NCBI RefSeq assembly: GCF_000245335.1
Contig: NZ_JH600279.1
Location: 248,001 to 312,000 of the forward strand
DNA: 64,000 bases
Origin: Bacillus mojavensis RO-H-1 = KCTC 3706
GTDB taxonomy: Bacteria > Bacillota > Bacilli > Bacillales > Bacillaceae
Direction: 5' to 3'
The first letter of the stretch is position 1. Each line of letters starts with the position of its first letter. The translations under genes were made by a program, and so were the position numbers. This document shows, in pieces, positions 1 through 7,758 of this stretch. The notes beneath the pieces were generated by a model. That model was not told the DNA's origin. It was given only the letters and a program-made list of their open reading frames with translations, and made no database searches.

Positions 1-460
1 AGAGCAAAATCGTACATACAGCAAACGTCAGCAATTGGCCGAGTGTCACCTCTTGGCTGCCGACAGCAAACAGTACACGTTTATCAACTAAGATCGGGAA
101 AAACGAAGTTAAGTAACCGGCGAGACTTGTGATAATCGCCACGTTACTGATCCAGCTCGCCACCCAGTAGCCCCACACCATTGTGAATCCGGCAGCGTTC
201 CCTTTCTTCGGATCAGAAAACAGCGCTCTCGCGTAACTTTGCGGCCCCGCTGTCAGCTCAGGCTTGCGAATGGACAAGTGCCCGAAGACAAGCGCAATCA
301 TCAGCACGCCCGCACCTGTCAAAAGCCAGGCGGACGTGGCGCCAAGCGGACTTGCAATCGAAGCAAGCGAACTCGGCAGGGAGAAAATTCCCGATCCAAC
401 CATATTTCCAACGACAAACGCCGTTAATAACCAAAAACCCCATTTTTTTGTCTGTTCCAT
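1..460 (-). CDS. yvsH: Amino-acid permease YvsH, 5' part only
   Basis: The first 153 codons of an APC-superfamily basic amino-acid permease or antiporter; the rest lies beyond the window edge. Translation from the ATG at 460 begins MEQTKKWGFWLLTAFVVGNM and continues with the glycine-rich VGSGIFSLP motif of APC helix 1, followed by further hydrophobic segments. Upstream on the same strand is a complete lysine riboswitch with its own terminator, so the natural assignment is a lysine uptake system that is shut off when lysine is plentiful, as known for yvsH in B. subtilis. Substrate specificity itself is inferred from the riboswitch. The reading frame is open to the edge, so nothing suggests decay. 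Confidence 0.9.
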   Translation of the reverse strand, partial: MEQTKKWGFWLLTAFVVGNMVGSGIFSLPSSLASIASPLGATSAWLLTGAGVLMIALVFGHLSIRKPELTAGPQSYARALFSDPKKGNAAGFTMVWGYWVASWISNVAIITSLAGYLTSFFPILVDKRVLFAVGSQEVTLGQLLTFAVCTILL

Positions 461-513
461 TCCAGTACCTCCAATGATTCTTTGTACGGACCAGAACCCG
501 AGATCATGTAAAT

Positions 514-544
514 ACAAAAAAAGCCTGAACAAAAGTCCATGCTT
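514..544 (-). terminator. Riboswitch-controlled terminator before yvsH
   Basis: On the minus strand AGCATGGAC pairs with GTTCAGGCT around a TTTT loop (one mismatch) and is followed by seven T residues. It lies between the lysine aptamer and the yvsH start, where the expression platform of an L-box should be. Lysine binding is expected to favour this hairpin and stop transcription. Confidence 0.85.
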
Positions 545-745
545 AAAGAAACACACACCCTTGATCTCCGGATAGCCCTCCGCGAAAAAGCACGCGGCAG
601 TCCTGCACTTATTCAGATACAGTCCCAGCATAGAGAAGGATCGGCTTTCTCCACACTTCGGCGCTGATGCCTTTTACACATGTTTAACAGCTCCTGTCAG
701 CCTGGCATGTGTGACTCATCATCCGCGCAACCTCTACCTCACTGA
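545..745 (-). promoter_or_regulatory. Lysine riboswitch (L-box)
   Basis: Read on the minus strand, this leader has the conserved L-box blocks in order: GAGGTAGAGGTTGCG near 740, GGCTGACAGGAG, GCCGAAG, GCTGGGACTGTAT, GAATAAGTGCAGGACTG and GGAGGGCTATC near 570. The order and spacing match the lysC leader of B. subtilis as I remember it. It precedes the terminator at 514-544 and yvsH, so it is a transcriptional OFF switch. The 3' boundary is approximate. Confidence 0.92.
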
Positions 746-781
746 GAAAGAGTGAGGATTTATTTATTCAGTTACTCCAGA

Positions 782-810
782 AGGTTATCAAAGAAAGAAT
801 GATCTGTCAA
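782..810 (-). promoter_or_regulatory. Probable sigma-A promoter for yvsH
   Basis: On the minus strand a perfect TTGACA (805-810) is followed after 17 bases by TAACCT (782-787). Transcription would start just ahead of the L-box aptamer. The -10 box is weak, so the assignment is tentative. Confidence 0.55.
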
Positions 811-828
811 AGGGAACAGATGGAAAAT

Positions 829-853
829 GCGGATAGAGCCAAGCCCTATCCGC
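829..853 (-). terminator. Terminator of sspJ
   Basis: GCGGATAG and CTATCCGC form an 8-bp stem with a nine-base loop, followed on the minus strand by a short T-rich stretch. It lies directly after the sspJ stop codon. Confidence 0.7.
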
Positions 854-859
854 ATACGG

Positions 860-1000
860 TTAGCGATTATTTTTCTTTTTTTGCACAGCTTCTTGAAGCG
901 GATCATCTTTAAGAGCTGAACCGGCATCCTCAAGAGCTCCTTGGATTACGTTTTTTTCTTTTTCAGATCGTTTCCCTTTATCTTTATTAAAGAAAGCCAT
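860..1000 (-). CDS. sspJ: Minor small acid-soluble spore protein SspJ
   Basis: A 46-codon gene starting at the ATG at 1000, with a GAGGTG ribosome-binding site about six bases upstream. The product begins MAFFNKDKGKRSEKEKNVIQ and ends in a run of lysine and asparagine. It is hydrophilic, lacks a signal peptide or membrane segment, and matches from memory the minor SASP SspJ of B. subtilis in length and sequence; the position between yvsH and yvsG is the same. In B. subtilis it is made in the forespore under sigma-G and retained in the spore core. I could not define a convincing sigma-G promoter. It has its own terminator and is monocistronic. Confidence 0.9.
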   Translation of the reverse strand: MAFFNKDKGKRSEKEKNVIQGALEDAGSALKDDPLQEAVQKKKNNR

Positions 1001-1166
1001 TCGTATCACCTCTTTTAAAAAATAGGTACATCTTTAAGATGCCTTTTTCTCAGAAAATTATGCGGCTCATTTTTTTATCGGCCAAAGTTCTGTTGCTCAA
1101 ACATACATTCTCTTGATATATTTGTAATTCAGAGATTTTTGCAAAAGATAAAGGAGAAGCGGGGAA

Positions 1167-1650
1167 ATGACAGGAAAAACACACATCATGGGAGGCATCG
1201 CTTCTTGTACCGCAGCAGCTTATTATTATGGATTTGACCCAGTACTCATGGCGGCGTCCGGCGCGGTTGGCGCATTAATTCCCGACATCTGCCACACACA
1301 AAGTAAAATCGGAAGAAGATTTCCTATCTTATCGAAAATAGTAAGTTCCGTATTTGGCCATCGCACCTTTACACACAGCCTGCTGTTTCTGCTCATCATT
1401 GTTTTTTATCACAGCTACATATATTCGGGATAAAAACATATCAGCAGGGCTGATGATCGGAATGGCAAGCCACTTGGTTCTGGATGCCTGGACAGTGAAT
1501 GGCATCAAATTGTTATTCCCTTCAACCATTCGCATACGGCTGCCGCTGTATATGAAGACAGGCAGTTTTTCCGAACAGCTTGTGTTGGCCGGTCTGACAA
1601 TAGCATCATGCTATTATTTTTATATGCTGTTCCATGGGCGCATGTTTTAA
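1167..1650 (+). pseudogene. yvsG: yvsG, frameshifted membrane-bound hydrolase
   Basis: The ATG at 1167 opens a frame beginning MTGKTHIMGGIASC, with THIMGG and HRTFTHS motifs typical of the YdjM/LexA-binding-type membrane-bound metal-dependent hydrolase family (DUF457). The frame ends at 1433 after 88 codons. The missing second half is intact in the +1 frame and runs to 1650 (ITATYIRDKNISAG through YMLFHGRMF). The frames meet at a run of six T residues at 1402-1407: five T would give a continuous protein of about 160 residues, the usual YvsG length. This is a one-base insertion, either a real mutation or a base-calling error. Function in B. subtilis is not established. Confidence 0.85.
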
Positions 1651-1751
1651 ACCGAGTGCTGAAGCTTGTCTAAGAAGACTGTTTTTAGTAGGTTTTACAT
1701 AAGAAGCATCTCATGGCAGATGTTCAAGAAAACGTGAGGAGTTATAAATTG

Positions 1752-3608
1752 ATGAAAGGAACCTTTTTTCACAATCAGCGTTTTTTAAGTTTATCCATCT
1801 TATTCATGTGGATCAAAACTTATGTGATCTATAAACTGGGCTTTGATTTGCAGACCGACTCTCTATTACAGGAGCTGATTCTGCTGATCAATCCGCTTAG
1901 CTTCATACTCCCTCTATTTGGAATTGGCCTGCTTTTACAGGGCAGCAAGCAGCGCATCTTTTTGCTGATTGCCAATTTGGTTCTGACTGCCATTTTGATC
2001 TCCAACACGATTTTTTACGGCTTTTATATCGATTTTATTACTATCCCGGTTTTGTTTCAGGCAAGCAACATGAGCGATATGGGCAGCAGTGTAAAAGAGC
2101 TGTTCAATCCTTTGTTCATCGCTCTGTTTGCGGATTTGACTTTTCTTCTTCTGCTCTCCAGAAAAGAAAAGAGACCGGAGTCAAAAGCGAACCCTCGTAC
2201 GGTCAAACGGTACTATGCCGCTTCCTGCGGGATTCTTATATGTACGCTGGGGCTTGCCGAAATTGAACAGCCGAAGCTCTTGGCTCATTCCTTCGACCGG
2301 GAAGTGCTCGTCAAAAGTATTGGTCTGTTTCAGTTTCACATCTACGATACCATTTCACAGACTGTCAATATGAGTGCGAAGGCATTTGCCGATGAAGACA
2401 GCCTCTCTACAATCAAAAACTACACTGAGGCTGACTACAGCAAGCCCAATCAAAGCAAGTTCGGACTGGCAAAGGGACGGAATGTGATTTTTGTGACGCT
2501 TGAATCGACTCAAAGCTTTGTTCTGAATGAAAAGGTAAACGGAAAAGAAATTACCCCGTTCATGAATGACCTGATGAAAAAGAGCTATACCTTTGATCAT
2601 TTTTATCAGCAAACAGAGCAAGGCAAAACGTCTGATTCGGAATTTATCGTCGCTAACTCTCTATACCCTTCCCTAAGCGGCGCCGTCTTTTTTACGAAAA
2701 GCGACCATCAATTTCATACGATGTACAAATCACTCAAGCAGCATGACTATTATTCAGCCGTCTTTCACGCCAATCATAAGACATTTTGGAACAGAGATGT
2801 GATGTATGAAACGTTTGGGATTGACCGCTTTTTTGATGTCGATGAGTTCCATGTGACTCCTGAAACCTCAACAGGCTGGGGATTAAAGGATAAGGAATTT
2901 CTGGAACAGTCAGCTGGTAAACTGAAAAGCCTGCCGCAGCCGTTCTACAGCAATTTCATCACATTGACGAACCATTTTCCGTTTGAAATTGACGAAAAGG
3001 ATCAGCTGATTGATGAATATGATTCAAGCAGCGACCTGTTAAACCGCTATGTGACGACAGTTCGCTATGAGGATGAAGCACTGAAGCATTTTATCAAAAA
3101 GCTCAAGGAAGAAGGCTTATACGAAAACTCGATGATTGTCTTTATGGGAGATCATTACGGCATCTCAGAAGCCCATAATAAAGCCCTGGCAGAGTTTTTA
3201 GGAAAAAGTGACATTACGCCGTATGACACCGTCCAGCTTCAGCGGGTGCCGTTTATCATTCATATTCCTGGAATCACTGATCAAAATCCGGAAACAATCT
3301 CCGATGCCGGAGGGCAGGTTGACGTTAGGCCGACCCTGATGCACCTGCTCGGAATCAATACAAAAGGTGATATTCAGTTCGGCAATGATTTGCTGTCAAA
3401 CGACCGAACGCCATTTGCCGTGCTGAGAAACGGCAGCTTTATCACGAACGACTATGTGTATACGAAAAACACATGCTACAGCCAAAAAACAGGAGAAGTG
3501 TTAGAAAACCAAGATGCGTGCACTCCCTATAAGGAAAAAGCAAATGAAGAGCTGTCTCTCTCTGATAAAATGTTAAACGGAGACCTTCTGCGTTTTTATG
3601 GTCAATAA
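1752..3608 (+). CDS. yvgJ: LTA synthase family protein YvgJ (LTA primase type)
   Basis: A 618-residue membrane enzyme of the lipoteichoic acid synthase family. Five predicted N-terminal membrane helices (about residues 1-170) precede an extracellular sulfatase-like phosphoglycerol transferase domain. The catalytic region shows VTLESTQSF with the expected Thr nucleophile (here in EQGKTSDSEF), DHYG metal ligands and a conserved NHFPF block. YvgJ in B. subtilis has been described as an LTA primase that adds the first glycerol-phosphate to the glycolipid anchor. I chose the ATG at 1752 because GAGGAG lies ten bases upstream; a TTG at 1749 is possible. The terminator at 3606-3635 follows at once. 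Confidence 0.93.
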   Translation: MKGTFFHNQRFLSLSILFMWIKTYVIYKLGFDLQTDSLLQELILLINPLSFILPLFGIGLLLQGSKQRIFLLIANLVLTAILISNTIFYGFYIDFITIPVLFQASNMSDMGSSVKELFNPLFIALFADLTFLLLLSRKEKRPESKANPRTVKRYYAASCGILICTLGLAEIEQPKLLAHSFDREVLVKSIGLFQFHIYDTISQTVNMSAKAFADEDSLSTIKNYTEADYSKPNQSKFGLAKGRNVIFVTLESTQSFVLNEKVNGKEITPFMNDLMKKSYTFDHFYQQTEQGKTSDSEFIVANSLYPSLSGAVFFTKSDHQFHTMYKSLKQHDYYSAVFHANHKTFWNRDVMYETFGIDRFFDVDEFHVTPETSTGWGLKDKEFLEQSAGKLKSLPQPFYSNFITLTNHFPFEIDEKDQLIDEYDSSSDLLNRYVTTVRYEDEALKHFIKKLKEEGLYENSMIVFMGDHYGISEAHNKALAEFLGKSDITPYDTVQLQRVPFIIHIPGITDQNPETISDAGGQVDVRPTLMHLLGINTKGDIQFGNDLLSNDRTPFAVLRNGSFITNDYVYTKNTCYSQKTGEVLENQDACTPYKEKANEELSLSDKMLNGDLLRFYGQ

Positions 3609-3635
3609 AAAAATCCCTCTAAGAGGGATTTTTTT
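3606..3635. terminator. Bidirectional terminator, yvgJ / yvgK
   Basis: AAAAAATCCCTCT and AGAGGGATTTTTTT form a strong stem with A and T runs on both flanks, between two convergent genes. It can serve both. Confidence 0.9.
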
Positions 3636-4561
3636 CATGTTTCGTATATCACTTTGCCTGTCAGCTTCGTTTGATAGCCATTGAGATGAGACAGGTTGGC
3701 CTTATATTCTTCCGATTTCAAGATGCTCTTTACAGCTTTAAGCAGCTGCTGGTGTTTTTTCAAAATGACAACGTCGTATTGCTCCTCGATGAGCGGGATA
3801 AAATCAACGGTTCCCATATGTGCCGCGTGCTGCGCCCCGATTCCCGCGTCTGCCTGTCCGCTTGAGACTTGGGAGGCAACAGCATAATGATCAGTCACAG
3901 TGTCACTGTACCCCTTGACATCTGAAGGCGTCACACCAAGCAGACCGAGCTGTTCGTCAAGCAGCACTCTTGCGCCCGATCCTTTTTCTCTGTTGATGAT
4001 GCGGATGTCAGTTCGTTTCAGGTCATTCCAGCCTTGTATATTTTTTGGATTTCCTTTTTGAACGTATAGGCCGGCTTTGCGAAGAACAACATTCATCTGA
4101 CAAAACGGTTCGCCTGTCAGAATGCGTTTGACATAAGGCGTGTTATATTGAGCGGTTTCCGCATCGTACAGATGCAGGCTGACAATGTCGCATTTGCCTT
4201 GGTACATGTCAATCAGGCTGTTTAAGCTGCCTTTGTATTGGCGGAGCGGCGTCTCTTGAATGGCATTTTCCAAATGCTTGCTGAGCAGATCCATCGATAT
4301 ATCCTGTCCGCTGATAACGACATTCTGCCTGCCCTCTGGCATCGGCTCCTGTGCCTTTCTTGGCTCTTCGTGTGTAGACACAGGCTGAGACATCCTCATG
4401 TTTGTCTTATATTGCTTTAAATCTGCTTCATCGACACGCATCTGCCTTCCGACACGGTAAGCAGGGATCATGCCTTTTTTAATCAAATCATAAACGGTCA
4501 GCTTTGATACCTTCAGCAGACCAGCAACTTCTTCTATCGTATAGGAAGAGGTTTCATTCAT
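3635..4561 (-). CDS. yvgK: Molybdate-responsive type DNA-binding protein YvgK
   Basis: About 308 residues with two parts. Residues 1-55 form an excisionase-type winged HTH (TIEEVAGLLKVSKLTVYDLI, then the GRQMRVDE recognition turn). From about residue 85 there is a periplasmic-binding-protein-like domain of the molybdate/tungstate class, with NREKGSGARVLLDEQLG as the typical substrate-loop region. There is no signal peptide, so the binding domain acts in the cytoplasm as a sensor. It is divergent from modA/modB (yvgLM), pointing to regulation of molybdate uptake, with a palindrome in the shared gap as likely operator. GTG 4570, ATG 4567 and ATG 4561 are all in frame; AGGAGAG is best placed for 4561. 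Confidence 0.88.
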   Translation of the reverse strand: MNETSSYTIEEVAGLLKVSKLTVYDLIKKGMIPAYRVGRQMRVDEADLKQYKTNMRMSQPVSTHEEPRKAQEPMPEGRQNVVISGQDISMDLLSKHLENAIQETPLRQYKGSLNSLIDMYQGKCDIVSLHLYDAETAQYNTPYVKRILTGEPFCQMNVVLRKAGLYVQKGNPKNIQGWNDLKRTDIRIINREKGSGARVLLDEQLGLLGVTPSDVKGYSDTVTDHYAVASQVSSGQADAGIGAQHAAHMGTVDFIPLIEEQYDVVILKKHQQLLKAVKSILKSEEYKANLSHLNGYQTKLTGKVIYET

Positions 4562-4633
4562 TATCATCACTCTCCTATTTCATTATACCTTTTCGGAGAA
4601 TGTATAAAAACCCACATAACCCAAACATAATCC

Positions 4634-4651
4634 GTTATAATTAGATATAAC
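4634..4651. promoter_or_regulatory. ModE-like inverted repeat in yvgK/yvgL gap
   Basis: GTTATA (4634-4639), six bases, then TATAAC (4646-4651): a perfect 6-bp inverted repeat. TATAAT at 4636-4641 inside it is a perfect -10 hexamer suitably placed for yvgL. The E. coli ModE site has the same type of half-sites (CGTTATAT / ATATAACG) with a similar gap. Binding by YvgK is an inference. Confidence 0.55.
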
Positions 4652-4671
4652 TAAACATAAGGGGTGCAATC

Positions 4672-5454
4672 ATGTTTAAGAAGTATTCCATTCTGACCGC
4701 AGCATTAACTGTTTTTCTGCTTGCAGCAGGCTGCTCTGCCAACCAGTCATCAAGTGAAAATGAGAAAGAAGTGACCTTAACTGTCTCAGCAGCTGCCAGT
4801 GCCCAGGATGCACTCGAGGAAATTCAAAAGAATTATGAGAAAACCCATCACAATATTACAATCCAAGATAACTTTGGCTCATCAGGCGCCTTACAAAAGC
4901 AAATTTCTCAAGGAGCCGGGGCTGATCTGTTCTTCTCAGCCGCTGAGGACAAATTCCAAAAGCTTGTAGATGATGAGGATATCGCTAAAAAAGACAGCAC
5001 TGATGTAGTCGGAAATGAAATTGTGCTGGTCGTGCCAAAAGACGGAGATTCACCTGTCAAAAGCTTCGACAATCTGACTGATTCAGAAAAAATCGCTCTT
5101 GGAACCCCGGAATCCGTGCCGGCAGGAGCTTATGGAAAAGAATCACTGACAAAGCTGTCTCTATGGGACAAAATAAAAGATAAGATCGTTTACGGAAAAG
5201 ACGTTCGCCAGGTTCTTTCATATGTAGAAACAGGCAATGTAGACGCAGGCGTCGTTTATAAAACGGACGCGCTGATCTCTAAGAAAGTCAAAATCGTCGA
5301 CGAGGCAAAAGCTGACACACACAGCCCGATTGTTTATCCGTTAGGAATTGTAAAAGATACGGAACACTATAAGGAAGCGAAGGAATTTTACGATTACCTG
5401 CAAACAGATGAAGCGATGAAAGTGTTTGAGAAATATGGTTTTACTGCTGAATAA
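4672..5454 (+). CDS. yvgL: Molybdate-binding lipoprotein ModA
   Basis: A 260-residue extracellular substrate-binding lipoprotein of a molybdate ABC importer. The N terminus is a lipoprotein signal peptide with lipobox LAAGC (Cys at about residue 21). The mature part has the family blocks TLTVSAAASAQDALEE, SSGALQKQI, GADLFFSAAEDKFQ and VPAGAYGKESL, which in ModA proteins supply the serine and backbone contacts to the oxyanion. Length is usual for the family. The start ATG follows AAGGGG at a normal distance. The permease gene yvgM overlaps its 3' end, so both are translated from one mRNA. No molC-type ATPase gene follows; in B. subtilis none is linked either, so another ATPase must serve. Confidence 0.92.
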   Translation: MFKKYSILTAALTVFLLAAGCSANQSSSENEKEVTLTVSAAASAQDALEEIQKNYEKTHHNITIQDNFGSSGALQKQISQGAGADLFFSAAEDKFQKLVDDEDIAKKDSTDVVGNEIVLVVPKDGDSPVKSFDNLTDSEKIALGTPESVPAGAYGKESLTKLSLWDKIKDKIVYGKDVRQVLSYVETGNVDAGVVYKTDALISKKVKIVDEAKADTHSPIVYPLGIVKDTEHYKEAKEFYDYLQTDEAMKVFEKYGFTAE

Positions 5455-6136
5455 CACCAGCACTTCAGAATTTTTTACGCCGGTTGCGCTTTCCTTTCAA
5501 GTGGCGGCGGTCGCCGGAATCGCGGTGATCATTCTCGGTACATTAGCGGGAGCGTGGATGGCGCGGGCTTCATTTTTCGGAAAAACTGCACTCGAAACGA
5601 TTTTTATGCTTCCTCTCGTTCTTCCGCCCACCGTTGTCGGTTTTATTTTGATTGTCATTTTTGGAAAGCACAGCTTCATCGGACAAGCGATCGAATGGAT
5701 CTTTCACCAGCCCGTCATTTTCACCTGGTGGGCCGCTGTGATTGCTTCTGCTATCGTAGCTTTTCCGCTTATGTATCAATCGGCCAAAACTGGATTTTCC
5801 GATATTGACCCTGATATAGAGGGAGCGGCAATGGTAGACGGCGCAAGCAGATGGAAGGTGTTTATCCATATCTCCATTCCGCTGGCATATCCATCATTGC
5901 TGACCGGAAGCATCCTCAGTCTGGCGCGGGCGCTCGGTGAATTCGGCGCCACCTTGATGTTTGCCGGGAATATCCCGGGTGTTACCCAAACACTGCCGAC
6001 GGCCATTTATGTGGCTTTGGATTCCGGCAACAACACACTTGCGTGGGCTTGGGTCATCTGTATCATCGTGATTTCCTTTCTGATGCTGTTTTTGATTCAA
6101 CTGAAAAAAACACATGAAAAAACTCCCCGTACTTAG
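5435..6136 (+). CDS. yvgM: Molybdate ABC transporter permease ModB
   Basis: About 233 residues with five or six membrane helices and the permease EAA loop (GAAMVDGASRWKVFIHISIPL), which docks onto the ATPase. PLVLPPTVVGF and RALGEFGATLMFAGNIPG are characteristic of ModB/CysT permeases. The gene overlaps the end of yvgL by about 20 bases in another frame, implying translational coupling; there is no clear separate ribosome-binding site. The ATG at 5435 is preferred, with TTG at 5426 as the alternative. The stop codon lies inside the stem of the terminator. The gene is complete and partners the ModA lipoprotein just upstream. Confidence 0.9.
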   Translation: MVLLLNNTSTSEFFTPVALSFQVAAVAGIAVIILGTLAGAWMARASFFGKTALETIFMLPLVLPPTVVGFILIVIFGKHSFIGQAIEWIFHQPVIFTWWAAVIASAIVAFPLMYQSAKTGFSDIDPDIEGAAMVDGASRWKVFIHISIPLAYPSLLTGSILSLARALGEFGATLMFAGNIPGVTQTLPTAIYVALDSGNNTLAWAWVICIIVISFLMLFLIQLKKTHEKTPRT

Positions 6137-6150
6137 ACGGGGAGTTTTTG
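6121..6150. terminator. Bidirectional terminator, yvgM / yvgN
   Basis: AAAAACTCCCCGT and ACGGGGAGTTTTT form a perfect stem with a short loop, placed between convergent genes. The yvgM stop codon lies within it. Confidence 0.9.
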
Positions 6151-6151
6151 A

Positions 6152-6982
6152 TTAAAACAGAAGCTCATCGGGGTTTGGACCGACACGTTCATCTTGATTT
6201 AACGCATCAATTTTGTCCATGTCTTCTTGAGACAATTCAAAATCAAAAATATCAGCGTTTTCGATAATACGGTGTTCTTTAATGGATTTTGGAATCGTTA
6301 CAACTTCATGCTGAAGATCCCAGCGCAAAATCACTTGTGCTACAGATTTATTATATTTTTCAGCGATCTGTGTGAGCACATCGTTATCCAGCAGCTGCCC
6401 CTGCATAAGCGGAGACCATGCTTCCAGCTGGATGCCTTGCGCTTTGCAGTAGTCTCTTAATTCTTTCTGTGTCAAACGAGGGTGAAATTCAACTTGGTTC
6501 ACCATCGGTTTGATTTCAGCATCTTTCAAAAGCTCTTCTAAATGATGAACTTGGAAGTTGCTGACGCCGATCGCGCGGATTTTGCCGTCTTTATACAGCT
6601 TTTCAAGCGCGCGCCATGTATCTTTATATTTATCCTTGCCAGGCCAGTGGATTAAATATAAGTCTAAGTAATCAAGCTGAAGTCTTTCCAGGCTTTTTTC
6701 AAAGGCAGCAAGCGTTGTGTCATAGCCCTGATCTTCATTCCATACCTTTGACGTAATGAAGAGCTCTTCTCTTGCAACACCGGATTCTTTGATGCCGATG
6801 CCTACACCTTCTTCATTTTTATAGACAGCCGCTGTATCAATGCTGCGGTAGCCATTTTTAATCGCAGCTTTAACAGATTCAGTCGCTTCACTGCCGTTTT
6901 CTACTTTAAAAACGCCAAGACCGAACCAAGGCATTTCAACTCCGTTATGTAGCTTTACAGTATCTTTTAAACTTGTTGCCAC
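6152..6982 (-). CDS. yvgN: Aldo-keto reductase / glyoxal reductase YvgN
   Basis: A 276-residue NADPH-dependent aldo-keto reductase that in B. subtilis reduces methylglyoxal and glyoxal. The family tetrad is visible: Asp49 and Tyr54 (RSIDTAAVY), a Lys in ITSKVW and a His in YLIHWPG. The C-terminal cofactor motif [10 protein letters not shown] is intact. It is a soluble cytosolic enzyme. I chose GTG at 6982 (GTG-GCA-ACA-AGT) because AAGGGTGG lies eight bases upstream and the length then equals the known 276. The ATG at 6994 almost touches that ribosome-binding site and is unlikely. It is a single gene ending at the shared terminator. Confidence 0.93.
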   Translation of the reverse strand: MATSLKDTVKLHNGVEMPWFGLGVFKVENGSEATESVKAAIKNGYRSIDTAAVYKNEEGVGIGIKESGVAREELFITSKVWNEDQGYDTTLAAFEKSLERLQLDYLDLYLIHWPGKDKYKDTWRALEKLYKDGKIRAIGVSNFQVHHLEELLKDAEIKPMVNQVEFHPRLTQKELRDYCKAQGIQLEAWSPLMQGQLLDNDVLTQIAEKYNKSVAQVILRWDLQHEVVTIPKSIKEHRIIENADIFDFELSQEDMDKIDALNQDERVGPNPDELLF

Positions 6983-7159
6983 TTGAACATCCACCCTTTC
7001 ATTGAAATGTAAGCGTCTATATTATCTCACATTCCTCTCAGCAGATACCAATAATACGCTTAAGAGCCTCTTATTGCTTCTTTTTTCATAAGGATGGACT
7101 TCATCTCATAGTAAATTATGAGCATTACCGCTAATTTTTTCCTATTTTATCAATTATAA

Positions 7160-7185
7160 GATTAGTTAGACAGCGAGCAGGGTAA
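7160..7185 (+). promoter_or_regulatory. Probable sigma-B promoter of yvgO
   Basis: GATTAG (7160-7165) and GGGTAA (7180-7185), 14 bases apart, resemble the sigma-B consensus GTTTAA-N12-15-GGGWAW. YvgO is a known general-stress protein in B. subtilis, which agrees. Confidence 0.6.
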
Positions 7186-7226
7186 GCGAATACTGTAGCC
7201 CACAAAAACATAGAGGAGGAAACAAA

Positions 7227-7712
7227 TTGAAACGTATTCGTATCCCAATGACTATTGCTCTTGGCGCTGCTTTGACAATTGCCCCTTTTTCCCTTGCCTC
7301 TGCTGAGGAAAATCCCGCACCGAAGATCTCACAGAAAACAACCGCCGGAACTGCTGCCGCAGAAGTCGGTTTAAACGTTAACCTTGATTTGCTTGGAATT
7401 GCCAACCAAATTTCAGATGCCATTAAATCAGCCCAGAACCGCGATGGTTTTGTGAAAAATCTCATGGAATCTTCCTTCTACGCATCCGGCCAAAAATATA
7501 ACGTCATGGTTTTTAACTTAAGCCAGGAATATGAAGATCATTTAAATGGTGTGCAGTTTTACGGCTCGGCCGTTTATGACGGCATTACGTACGGCATTTG
7601 GGTATTTGAAGACGGAAGCTTCACAAACAAAGGAGACGGCGGCTGGATCAACTGGGCCTTCAGAGGCTGGTTCGACCGGCATGACAACACTGTCGAATTC
7701 CATCGCCCCTAA
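7227..7712 (+). CDS. yvgO: Secreted general-stress protein YvgO
   Basis: A 161-residue exported protein starting with TTG at 7227, eight bases after AGAGGAGGA. A signal peptide is clear: KRIRIP, then a hydrophobic stretch, and a likely cleavage after ASAEE near residue 27. The mature part has no cysteine pair or catalytic motif I recognise and ends in an aromatic-rich region (GGWINWAFRGWFDRHDN). YvgO is induced by salt and general stress in B. subtilis, and a B. thuringiensis homologue has been reported as antifungal; the role here is not known. It is monocistronic, between a sigma-B-like promoter and a strong terminator. Confidence 0.88.
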   Translation: MKRIRIPMTIALGAALTIAPFSLASAEENPAPKISQKTTAGTAAAEVGLNVNLDLLGIANQISDAIKSAQNRDGFVKNLMESSFYASGQKYNVMVFNLSQEYEDHLNGVQFYGSAVYDGITYGIWVFEDGSFTNKGDGGWINWAFRGWFDRHDNTVEFHRP

Positions 7713-7719
7713 CCTATAG

Positions 7720-7751
7720 AAAAAAGCTGGCATCCGATGCCAGCTTTTTTT
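7720..7751. terminator. Bidirectional terminator, yvgO / nhaK
   Basis: AAAAAAGCTGGCATC and GATGCCAGCTTTTTT pair perfectly around a two-base centre, flanked by A and T runs, between convergent genes. Confidence 0.9.
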
Positions 7752-7758
7752 CTTGAAG

